The notes beneath the pieces were generated by a model that was given only the letters and a program-made list of their open reading frames with translations, had not been told where the DNA came from and did not search any database. A DNA stretch of 56,050 nucleotides from Alteromonadaceae bacterium UBA2620 (GTDB lineage: Bacteria > Pseudomonadota > Gammaproteobacteria > Enterobacterales > Alteromonadaceae), in assembly GCA_002339125.1 (NCBI GenBank), contig DDJQ01000033.1, forward strand, positions 1 to 56,050, written 5' to 3'. Each line of letters begins with the position of its first letter. Position 1 is the stretch's first letter. Of the stretch, positions 33,257 through 40,586 are shown piece after piece. Made by a program: the position numbers and the translations under genes.

Positions 33257-33323
33257 AGCTTACACGAACTGTAATAAATTACAACACTACGTGTTACATT
33301 TTATTAACAATGGCGTGTAAGCT
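33257..33323. promoter_or_regulatory. Long inverted repeat with TGTAAG half-sites upstream of the candidate csr RNA
   Basis: AGCTTACACG (33257-33266) and CGTGTAAGCT (33314-33323) are perfect 10-base arms; the interior TAATAAA... / ...TTTTATTA is also partly symmetric. TGTAAG/CTTACA are the half-sites of the GacA/UvrY/VarA operator (TGTAAGN6CTTACA), which activates csr/rsm RNAs. The spacing is not the standard 6 bases, so direct operator identity is uncertain. A third TGTAAG lies at 33347-33352. Confidence 0.45.
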
Positions 33324-33342
33324 TTGGTCAGTACGGAAAATT

Positions 33343-33966
33343 TTAGTGTAAGCCCGCGATGTAATTCGCCAGGATTTCGATGTCTTCGTCAGTCAGTTTA
33401 GAGGCTACGTCACGCATCATGCCGTTCATGTCGTTATGACGTTCGCCGGCGCGGAAGGCTTTTAACTGAGCTGTAGTGTAGGCTGCATGCTGACCGCTGA
33501 TATCAGGGAAACCTGCTAACTGCATACCGTTACCACTTGGGCCGTGACAGGCAATACAAGCTGTAACACCACGTTCAGCATCACCACCGCGGTACAGTGC
33601 TTCGCCAGGCTCAACAAAGTTTTCAGGAGTAGAGCCCGGTGTTGCTTCCTGGCTTGAGAAGTAAGCCGCCAGATCGGCAATGTCCTGATCGCTCAGCGGG
33701 GCAGCCATACCGTTCATCACGGCATTATTACGACCTTCTTCGCCACCGGTAGAAGAGGCTAAGCGGAATTCGGTTAATTGTTTTACCAGATAGTTCTGGT
33801 GCTGACCGGCAATCTTAGGATTGATATCGATCATACTGTTTCCATCAGGTCCGTGACAGGCAGCACAGACAGCTGATTTTGCTTTACCAGCTTCAGGGTC
33901 TCCTTCGGCAGTAACAGAAGTGGTAAACCCAAGGGTTAAACAAACCAACAAACACAGTTTTTTCAT
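33343..33966 (-). CDS. Cytochrome c4, di-haem, periplasmic
   Basis: Start placed at 33966 (MKKLCLLVCLTLGFTTSVTA), which gives a signal peptide cut before Glu21; the longer frame adds 22 unlikely residues. The 207-residue protein has two CXXCH haem sites, CAACH near residue 35 and CIACH near 138, each in a class I cytochrome c domain with Met ligands (NGMAAPLSD, NGMMRDVASKL). Cytochrome c4 passes electrons to terminal oxidases. It is often found next to engB in marine gammaproteobacteria, and here it is divergent to it. Confidence 0.93.
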   Translation of the reverse strand: MKKLCLLVCLTLGFTTSVTAEGDPEAGKAKSAVCAACHGPDGNSMIDINPKIAGQHQNYLVKQLTEFRLASSTGGEEGRNNAVMNGMAAPLSDQDIADLAAYFSSQEATPGSTPENFVEPGEALYRGGDAERGVTACIACHGPSGNGMQLAGFPDISGQHAAYTTAQLKAFRAGERHNDMNGMMRDVASKLTDEDIEILANYIAGLH

Positions 33967-34137
33967 AATTTTTCTCTTACAAGGATCCAACGGCTGATGT
34001 GATATACGTGATATCATGCGTATTTTACACATTTAACGCGTCAGAAAAACCTATTCCATGCTAAAACTATGGAATAACATCGGTTTAATATTGAACTACG
34101 ACTAATGTAGCAGACGTTCTGACATTATGAGTACCCC

Positions 34138-34770
34138 ATGAGTTATTACAGCAAAGCAAAATTTTTTACCAGCGCACCCGACATTAAGCACCTTAAAGAT
34201 GATAGCGGTATTGAGGTCGCCTTCGCCGGACGGTCGAATGCCGGTAAGTCCAGCGCTTTAAACACACTGACCCGGCAGAAGAATCTGGCCAGAACCAGTA
34301 AAACTCCAGGCCGCACTCAGCTTATTAACGTGTTTGAGCTGGAAGCCGATAAGCGCCTGGTGGATTTGCCCGGATACGGTTATGCCAAAGTACCGCTGGC
34401 TATGAAACAAAAATGGCAGCGTTCCCTTGGTGAGTACTTACAACAGCGCAAAAGCCTGAAGGGCCTGGTTGTACTAATGGATATTCGTCATCCTTACAAA
34501 GATATCGACCAGGATCTTATCCATTGGGCGGTGGACGCTGGGATCCCGGTTCTGGCGTTATTGACCAAAGCCGACAAACTAAAATCCGGTAAACGCAAAG
34601 CGCAATTACTGATGGCCAGGGAAGCGGCGCTGGCATTTTGTGGTGACGTCACTGTGCAGACTTTTTCAGCCTTAAATAAACACGGTTTACCTGAATTTGA
34701 AGCAGTGCTGAACCAATGGTTTGGTCTGATCGAAGATAAGCCGGCGGATGAGGAAGTTAGCGCTGATTAG
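34138..34770 (+). CDS. engB: Ribosome biogenesis GTPase YsxC/EngB
   Basis: The 210-residue protein begins MSYYSKAKFFTSAPDIKHL and has the P-loop GRSNAGKSSALN near 31, the TPGRTQ switch near 57, DLPGYGYAK near 76 and LTKADKL near 143 (NKxD variant TKAD). EngB assists 50S assembly. It lies in the conserved polA-spf-engB neighbourhood, in the reverse orientation to polA. A start-proximal inverted repeat TATTCCAT/ATGGAATA (34052-34076) lies in the gap shared with the cytochrome gene. Confidence 0.97.
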   Translation: MSYYSKAKFFTSAPDIKHLKDDSGIEVAFAGRSNAGKSSALNTLTRQKNLARTSKTPGRTQLINVFELEADKRLVDLPGYGYAKVPLAMKQKWQRSLGEYLQQRKSLKGLVVLMDIRHPYKDIDQDLIHWAVDAGIPVLALLTKADKLKSGKRKAQLLMAREAALAFCGDVTVQTFSALNKHGLPEFEAVLNQWFGLIEDKPADEEVSAD

Positions 34771-34778
34771 TAGCGCCC

Positions 34779-34807
34779 AAAAAAATAACCCCATTCATAG
34801 AATGGGG
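34779..34807 (-). terminator. Intrinsic terminator on the minus strand beyond spf
   Basis: CCCCATTC (34789-34796), loop ATA, GAATGGGG (34800-34807). On the minus strand it is followed by TTATTTTTTT. It is 217 bases past the Spot 42 terminator, so it may back up spf/polA or end an unknown short minus-strand transcript. It can also act weakly after engB on the plus strand. Confidence 0.75.
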
Positions 34808-35022
34808 CTAAGGACTGAGAGAAAACACATAAAAAAACCGATTATAAGAGTACGTAATCACACCGAAAGTTCAGAAATAATTCATTTATTTTTGAATTAA
34901 TTTTATTCTTTTTATTTATCAGCATCTTAAGCGTGAAAAAATCGTTGTTCAGGCGTGTTGAGGAAGGTTGAAATACTTTACGGACAGCTTGAACAGGCCC
35001 GCCTGCAGTTTTATTCCAGACA

Positions 35023-35052
35023 TAAAAAAAGCTCCGGTAAACACCGGAGCTC
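35023..35052 (-). terminator. Terminator of Spot 42
   Basis: GAGCTCCGGTG / CACCGGAGCT around the loop TTTA (35031-35052), followed on the minus strand by seven T residues (35024-35030). The hairpin forms the 3' end of the RNA, as in E. coli. Confidence 0.9.
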
Positions 35053-35095
35053 AAATCAAAGGTTTGAAAAATGATTTCTCACCTCTGTACCCTAC
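35024..35095 (-). ncRNA. spf: Spot 42 RNA
   Basis: The minus strand from 35095 reads GTAGGGTACAGAGGT, identical to the first 15 bases of E. coli Spot 42, then a partly similar middle (ending AAACCTTTGATTTG), then an intrinsic terminator. It lies directly downstream of polA and before engB, the exact E. coli position. Spot 42 is an Hfq-dependent RNA repressed by CRP-cAMP that controls carbon and electron-transfer genes. At about 72 nt it is much shorter than the 109-nt E. coli form, because the region between the conserved 5' part and the terminator is missing. Confidence 0.9.
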
Positions 35096-35102
35096 AGTGG
35101 TA

Positions 35103-35131
35103 AGACTACCTAAGCTAAACGAAAACGGCAA
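35103..35131 (-). promoter_or_regulatory. Candidate spf promoter
   Basis: TTGCCG (35126-35131) and TAGTCT (35103-35108) on the minus strand are 17 bases apart, and the conserved first base of Spot 42 (35095) lies 8 bases past the -10 element. The -35 lies inside one arm of a large inverted repeat (35126-35175). No clear CRP site was seen. Confidence 0.5.
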
Positions 35132-35175
35132 GTCAAAAATGTAATTTTATTACTTATGTAACCGGTGACTTGCCG
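35117..35175 (-). terminator. Inverted repeat between polA and spf, possible polA terminator
   Basis: CGGCAAGTCA (35126-35135) and TGACTTGCCG (35166-35175) are perfect 10-base arms; the 30-base interior contains a smaller repeat GTAAT/ATTAC. On the minus strand TTTTCGTTT follows. It lies 47 bases past the polA stop, so it can end polA mRNA just before the spf start. The long loop makes it a weak terminator, and it may instead be a regulatory site for spf. Confidence 0.45.
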
Positions 35176-35221
35176 TAATATTCAACAATAGTTACGTTTT
35201 TTCTGAAAGCTAATTACCTTT

Positions 35222-37993
35222 TTAGTGTGCTTCTTCCCAGTTTTCGCCATTTCCGGCTTCTACTTTCAGTGGTACCGACAGCGTTGCTGCCTGTTCCATC
35301 AGTTCCACAATGGTTGCCACGTTGGTATTCAGGGTGTCCTGTTTGATTTCGAATACCAGTTCATCGTGCACCTGCATGATCATCACTACGTCGTCGCTGT
35401 CGGTGCTGCGGATCCAGTCATCCACCTGGATCATAGCCATTTTTATTACGTCGGCAGCCGTACCCTGCATGGGGGCATTGATTGCCGCCCGTTCGGCACC
35501 TTTGCGACGCGCACCGTTGCTCGATTTGATTTCCGGCAAATACAACCGGCGGCCAAATACGGTTTCGACATAACCATGTTGTTTGGCAAAGTCACGGGTA
35601 CGATCCATATAATCGAGCACGCCGGGGTAACGCTTGAAATACAGATCCATATATTCCTGGGCTTCCTGACGGCTAACATGTAACTGTTTAGCCAGACCAA
35701 AGGCAGACATTCCGTAGATCAAACCAAAGTTAATTGCTTTGGCGCTGCGGCGCTGGTTATCGGTAACGTCATCCTCAGCAACATTAAACACCTCGGATGC
35801 GGTGGCGCGGTGAATATCCTTGCCATGGGCAAAGGCGTCGAGCAGGCCCTGATCGCCGGACAAGTGAGCCATAATCCGCAACTCGATTTGCGAGTAGTCG
35901 GCTGCCACAATCTTGTATCCGTCACGAGCGATAAAGGCTTTACGCACCCGGCGGCCTTCTTCGTTACGAATAGGGATATTCTGTAAGTTAGGATCCGTAG
36001 ACGATAGCCGGCCGGTGGCGGTAACGGCCTGATGATAAGAGGTGTGAACACGACCGGTGCGATGGTTAATCATCTTCGGCAGCTTATCCGTGTAGGTGTT
36101 TTTAAGCTTGGTCAGACCGCGGTATTCCATAATCAGCGCCGGCAGAGGGTAGTCCAGTGCCAGTTCCTGCAACACTTCTTCAGAAGTTGAAGGCGCGCCT
36201 TTAGGCGTCTTTTTAACTACCGGTAGCTCCATCTTCTCGAACAGTATATGTTGGAGTTGTTTGGTGGAGCCCAGATTAAACGCCTCGCCGGCCATTTCAT
36301 GCACTTCTTTTTCCAGTTCCATGATGCGGGTAGCCAGTTGCTGACTTTGCTGACCTAATTGCTGACTGTCTATCAGTACACCCTGTTGTTCCATGCGGGA
36401 AAGAATAGAGGCCAGCGGTACTTCAATTTCCTGCAGGATCTTTTTCAGGGTGTCTTCAGATGATACCTTTGGCCACAGGACTTCGTGTAAACGCAGGGTA
36501 ATGTCGGCATCTTCTGCGGCATAAAAGGCGGCTTGTTCCAGATCGATCTGATTAAAGGTAAGCTGTTTAGCCCCTTTACCTGCGATCTCTTCATAATGAA
36601 CGGTACGGTGATTCAGGTAGTTTTGCGCCAGAGTATCCATATCGTGGCGACTACCTGTGCTGTTTAATACATAAGACTCCAGCATGGTATCGAAGCCAAT
36701 GCCATCAAGGGTTATGTCGTAATTAGCCAGTACATTTTTGTCGTACTTGAGGTGCTGGCCAACCTTGATCCGGGAGGCATCCTCCAGCCAGGGTTTTAAC
36801 TGCTGAAGTACCCAGTCTCTGGATAGCTGCTCCGGAGCATCCGGATAATCATGTGCAACCGGCAGGTATGCGGCAACGCCAGGCTCCATACAAAAAGACA
36901 TCCCTACCAGCTCGGCTTCCATATAGTCGAGGCTGGTTGTTTCGGTATCAAAGGCAACAATGTCGGCTTGTTGGATTTTTTCAAACCACTGGTTGAATGT
37001 GGCTTCGTCGAGAATCGTAGTGTAGTCCGTCTCAATATCAGTAGCGGCGACTTCCTCTTCACCAGTATCTTTACTTTGACTGTCTGAATCTGTTGCTGCC
37101 GGTGTGGCCTGGCTGCTGGTGACTTCGGTGTACCAGCGCTTGAATTCATATTCGCTGTACAAGTCGGCCAGTTTGTCGTTATCGGCCTGTTCAGGAGTAA
37201 GGGTTTGTGGCGAATAGTCGAGGTTGAGATCTACATCGATGGTTGCCAGTTTGTAGGATAAACGGGCCTGTTCCTCAAACTCAGCCATTTTCTTGCCCAG
37301 TGTTTTGGCACCGCGAAAATCCAGTTCGGCAATTTTATCCAGGTTTTGATAGATGGCTTCGATGCCACCAATACCATTTAATAGTCCCTGGGCGCTCTTA
37401 TCCCCAACACCCGGTACACCAGGAATATTATCGACTTTATCCCCTTTGAGTGCGAGGAAGTCGATGACCAGTTCTGGCGGGATCCCAAACTTATCCTGCA
37501 CACCCTGAACGTCCATCAACTGGTTGTTCATGGTATTGATTAATGTTACGTGCTCATTGACTAACTGAGCCATGTCCTTATCGCCGGTGCTGATCAGGGT
37601 GTCTATGCCCTGTTCACCGGCCTGGCGGGCGAGGGTACCGATTACGTCGTCAGCTTCTACCCCGTCTTCGATAATCAGCGGTAAGCCCATGGCTTTAATA
37701 ATATCGTGCAGCGGTGCTATTTGCGAGCGCAGCTCATCGGGCATGGGAGGGCGGTTAGCCTTGTATTCCGGATAGATATCATCCCGAAAGGTCTTTCCCT
37801 TGGCATCGAATACCACGCCAATATGCGTTGGGTTGTACTGTTTAATCAAGCTTTTGAGCATATTGATCACGCCATAGATCGCGCCTGTATCCTGACCCTT
37901 GGTATTGGTCAGCGGTGGTAATCCATGAAAAGCTCTGAACAGGTATGACGACCCATCGACGAGGATAAACGGGGGCTTTGAAGGGGATGACAT
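35222..37993 (-). CDS. polA: DNA polymerase I
   Basis: The 923-residue protein has all three domains: 5'-3' exonuclease (residues 1-290, with LVDGSSYLFRAFH and GDKVDNIPGVPGVGDKSA), 3'-5' proofreading exonuclease (VAFDTETTSLDYM near 350, so the catalytic Asp/Glu are kept) and polymerase (VAADYSQIELR near 700, RRSAKAINFGLIYG near 750 and MQVHDELVFE near 875). It fills gaps and removes Okazaki primers. It is a single gene; two perfect DnaA boxes and six GATC sites lie upstream (38064-38229). Confidence 0.99.
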   Translation of the reverse strand: MSSPSKPPFILVDGSSYLFRAFHGLPPLTNTKGQDTGAIYGVINMLKSLIKQYNPTHIGVVFDAKGKTFRDDIYPEYKANRPPMPDELRSQIAPLHDIIKAMGLPLIIEDGVEADDVIGTLARQAGEQGIDTLISTGDKDMAQLVNEHVTLINTMNNQLMDVQGVQDKFGIPPELVIDFLALKGDKVDNIPGVPGVGDKSAQGLLNGIGGIEAIYQNLDKIAELDFRGAKTLGKKMAEFEEQARLSYKLATIDVDLNLDYSPQTLTPEQADNDKLADLYSEYEFKRWYTEVTSSQATPAATDSDSQSKDTGEEEVAATDIETDYTTILDEATFNQWFEKIQQADIVAFDTETTSLDYMEAELVGMSFCMEPGVAAYLPVAHDYPDAPEQLSRDWVLQQLKPWLEDASRIKVGQHLKYDKNVLANYDITLDGIGFDTMLESYVLNSTGSRHDMDTLAQNYLNHRTVHYEEIAGKGAKQLTFNQIDLEQAAFYAAEDADITLRLHEVLWPKVSSEDTLKKILQEIEVPLASILSRMEQQGVLIDSQQLGQQSQQLATRIMELEKEVHEMAGEAFNLGSTKQLQHILFEKMELPVVKKTPKGAPSTSEEVLQELALDYPLPALIMEYRGLTKLKNTYTDKLPKMINHRTGRVHTSYHQAVTATGRLSSTDPNLQNIPIRNEEGRRVRKAFIARDGYKIVAADYSQIELRIMAHLSGDQGLLDAFAHGKDIHRATASEVFNVAEDDVTDNQRRSAKAINFGLIYGMSAFGLAKQLHVSRQEAQEYMDLYFKRYPGVLDYMDRTRDFAKQHGYVETVFGRRLYLPEIKSSNGARRKGAERAAINAPMQGTAADVIKMAMIQVDDWIRSTDSDDVVMIMQVHDELVFEIKQDTLNTNVATIVELMEQAATLSVPLKVEAGNGENWEEAH

Positions 37994-38063
37994 GATTAAA
38001 ATCTTCTTTTGCTATGGTCTGTGGCGAAGCATGCCATACACCTTTAGTGATGGCTACTATTGC

Positions 38064-38229
38064 GATCCCAGTGGTTGTGGATAACTTTGTGATCTAATGT
38101 GATCAACGTAAATTTTTCGCGATCAGATCGCTACGATATTGGTAGCAGATCTTTATGAAAAGTAAGGGAAAAATAAAATTTTTGCGGACTATATCCTGCT
38201 TTATTATTTCCATATATTATTGTGGATAA
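38064..38229. promoter_or_regulatory. DnaA boxes and GATC cluster upstream of polA
   Basis: The 394-base gap between polA and elbB holds two exact TGTGGATAA sequences (TTATCCACA on the minus strand) at 38076-38084 and 38221-38229, and six GATC sites at 38064, 38091, 38101, 38121, 38126 and 38148. The DNA from 38155 to 38220 is AT-rich. DnaA is reported to stimulate polA in E. coli. No other gene is seen in the gap; the promoter of elbB must lie in its right part. Confidence 0.7.
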
Positions 38230-38387
38230 CCAAGCTGTCTATTATTTAGGCAGGCGCTGGTACAGAGGATAATTTAGCATATACCAGTAGAAATCCTAGT
38301 TTTGGTTGATAAAATTTTAATTGGTTAAAGGCAATTCATAAAATGAAATTGCATAAGCCAGAAAAGACACAGTATGGAGACAAGATC

Positions 38388-39044
38388 ATGAAAAAAGTAG
38401 CTGTAATTCTGAGTGGGTGTGGCGTTTACGACGGCGCCGAAATTCATGAGTCCGTGCTAACGCTGCAAAGTATTCTGAAACACGGTGGCAGTTACCAGTG
38501 TTTTGCTCCGGACAAGCCGCAGTTGCACGTGATTAATCACCTGACAGGGGAAGTGGCAGAAGGTGAATCGCGTAATGTACTGGTGGAGTCAGCGCGTATC
38601 ACCCGCGGCAAGGTTCAGGCCATAACTGAGTGTAACGTTGACGACTTTGATTTGTTAATTTTACCGGGTGGTTTTGGCGCAGCTAAAAACCTGTGCACCT
38701 TCGCGGTCGATGGCGCCGAATGTGAATTTGACGCCGATGTACTCTCAGTTTGTAAAGCTTTTGCCGACGCTGGTAAACCGGCTGCTTATGCCTGTATTGC
38801 ACCGGCGCTGGCCGCAAAGGTGTATGGCAACAGCGTAAACCTGACCATTGGTAACGACGCCGGAACTGCAGAAGCGCTGGAGCAATTTGGCATCAAACAT
38901 CAAAACTGTGCTGTGACCGAGGTTATTATTGATAGCGAAGCTAAACTGGTTACAACACCTGCCTACATGCTTGGCCAGAACCTGCTGGAAGTAGGGGAAG
39001 GGCTCGATAAGATGGTGCAGGCAGTGTTTGCTATGCAGACGTAA
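38388..39044 (+). CDS. elbB: DJ-1/PfpI-family protein ElbB
   Basis: Start placed at ATG 38388 (MKKVAVILSGCGVYDGAEIHE), with GGAG nine bases before; the longer frame is not conserved in type. The 218-residue protein has ILPGGFGAAKNLCTFAVDG near 88 and the nucleophile-elbow region KPAAYACIAPALAAKVYG near 127. E. coli ElbB is a glyoxalase/isoprenoid-associated member of the same family. The cellular role is not settled. It stands alone between polA and trkH. Confidence 0.93.
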   Translation: MKKVAVILSGCGVYDGAEIHESVLTLQSILKHGGSYQCFAPDKPQLHVINHLTGEVAEGESRNVLVESARITRGKVQAITECNVDDFDLLILPGGFGAAKNLCTFAVDGAECEFDADVLSVCKAFADAGKPAAYACIAPALAAKVYGNSVNLTIGNDAGTAEALEQFGIKHQNCAVTEVIIDSEAKLVTTPAYMLGQNLLEVGEGLDKMVQAVFAMQT

Positions 39045-39134
39045 TACTGAAGAGTCTCTTGGTTGTATGTAGCTTTCGCTATATAGTGAGAGCTGCATCA
39101 ATTCAATAACATAAAAAATAGCCAACATACTATA

Positions 39135-40586
39135 ATGCATTATCGCGCTATCATTCGTATTTTAGGGTTACTGGTTGCACTATTCTCAGTCACCATGATC
39201 CCACCAGCGATCGTTTCTCTGATTTACGAAGACGGTAGTGGTTTGCCATTCTTCCTGGCTTTTATTCTATGTATACTGACCGGTTGCGCGTTTTGGTATC
39301 CCAATCGCAGCCATCGCCAGGACCTGAGAGCCCGCGAAGGCTTTTTGATTGTGGTGTTATTCTGGTCGGTACTGGCCAGTTTCGGTGCTATTCCGTTTAT
39401 TCTTCTCGAACAACCTTCTATGACCGTAACCGATGCGTTTTTTGAATCGTTTTCGGGCTTAACCACCACCGGGGCAACGGTAATTGAAGGGATTGATTTT
39501 CTGCCCCATTCCGTACAGTTTTACCGGCAGCAACTGCAATGGCTGGGCGGTATGGGGATCATCGTGCTGGCGGTGGCTATTCTGCCAATTCTGGGCGTAG
39601 GGGGAATGCAGCTGTACCGGGCCGAAACACCCGGGCCGGTGAAAGACTCTAAAATGACCCCGCGTATAGCCGATACTGCCAAGCATCTCTGGTATATCTA
39701 TTTATCGCTGACCACTGCGTGCACGCTGGCTTACTGGTTTGCCGGGATGAACTGGTTCGACGCCATATGTCATTCCTTTTCGACCATCGCCATTGGCGGG
39801 TTTTCTACCCACGATGCCAGCCTGGGTTATTTTGACAGTCCGGTGGTTAACGCCATTTGTGCCCTGTTTTTGATTATCGCCGCCTTTAACTTTTCGCTGC
39901 ATTACGCTGCAGCCAGTGGCCGGTCATTAAAAGGGTACTGGCAGGACCCTGAATTAAAGGCCTTTCTATTTATTCAGGCGGCACTGATTAGCGTATGTTT
40001 TATGGTGCTGGTTTTCCACAATCATTTCAGCGACGCTGAGGAAGCTCTGGATCAGGCCGTTATCCAGGCCGTATCGATCAGTACTACTGCCGGATTCGCT
40101 ACCACCGATTTTGCAAACTGGCCGTCATTTCTGCCTATATTGCTGATTTTTTCCAGCTTCATTGGTGGCTGCGCCGGCTCTACTGGTGGCGGGTTAAAAG
40201 TGATCCGGGTTTATCTGTTGTTTCTGCAAGGCAAACGGGAAATCGACCGGCTGATCCATCCTAAAGCCGTTTACTCCGTTAAGCTCGGAGAACGTGCGAT
40301 GCCAGACAGGGTAGTAGAAGCGGTATGGGGCTTCTTCTCTGCTTACGCAATTGTGTTTGTGGTGATCATGATAGGCCTGATTGCTACCGGACTGGATAAT
40401 ATCACTGCCTTCACTGCAACAGCAGCTACCTTAAACAACCTTGGCCCTGGGCTGGGTTCGGTTGCGGGCACCTTTGCCGATGTCAGCGATGGCGGTAAGT
40501 GGTTACTGGTTACCGCCATGCTGTTTGGTCGACTGGAAGTCTTTTCCTTACTGGTATTGTTCTCGCCAACGTTCTGGCGGGGCTAA
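39135..40586 (+). CDS. trkH: Trk potassium uptake system membrane subunit TrkH
   Basis: The 483-residue membrane protein has the four pore-loop segments of the K+ channel-like family: SFSGLTTTGATVI near 105, HSFSTIAIGGFSTHD near 215, SISTTAGFATTDF near 315 and ATLNNLGPGLGSV near 433, plus the GGCAGSTGGGLKVIRV hinge near 345. It moves K+ together with TrkA, whose gene lies 1.6 kb away. The stop overlaps the stop of the convergent lipoprotein gene by 4 bases. Confidence 0.97.
   Translation: MHYRAIIRILGLLVALFSVTMIPPAIVSLIYEDGSGLPFFLAFILCILTGCAFWYPNRSHRQDLRAREGFLIVVLFWSVLASFGAIPFILLEQPSMTVTDAFFESFSGLTTTGATVIEGIDFLPHSVQFYRQQLQWLGGMGIIVLAVAILPILGVGGMQLYRAETPGPVKDSKMTPRIADTAKHLWYIYLSLTTACTLAYWFAGMNWFDAICHSFSTIAIGGFSTHDASLGYFDSPVVNAICALFLIIAAFNFSLHYAAASGRSLKGYWQDPELKAFLFIQAALISVCFMVLVFHNHFSDAEEALDQAVIQAVSISTTAGFATTDFANWPSFLPILLIFSSFIGGCAGSTGGGLKVIRVYLLFLQGKREIDRLIHPKAVYSVKLGERAMPDRVVEAVWGFFSAYAIVFVVIMIGLIATGLDNITAFTATAATLNNLGPGLGSVAGTFADVSDGGKWLLVTAMLFGRLEVFSLLVLFSPTFWRG

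Noticed and set aside
33060..33320. Plus-strand frame of 86 codons (MSDDTSPVSALLC...) in the gap between the methyltransferase and cytochrome c4 genes.
   Set aside because: It has no recognisable domain, its Phe/Cys-rich part comes from T-rich DNA, and it runs antisense to the better-supported csr-type RNA.
34842..35054. Minus-strand frame of 70 codons next to spf.
   Set aside because: It overlaps the Spot 42 terminator and its product is low-complexity Lys/Asn from AT-rich DNA, with no convincing RBS.
38520..38545. CACGTG in elbB as a parS site.
   Set aside because: Flanks TTGCACGTGATTA do not match the needed half-sites.
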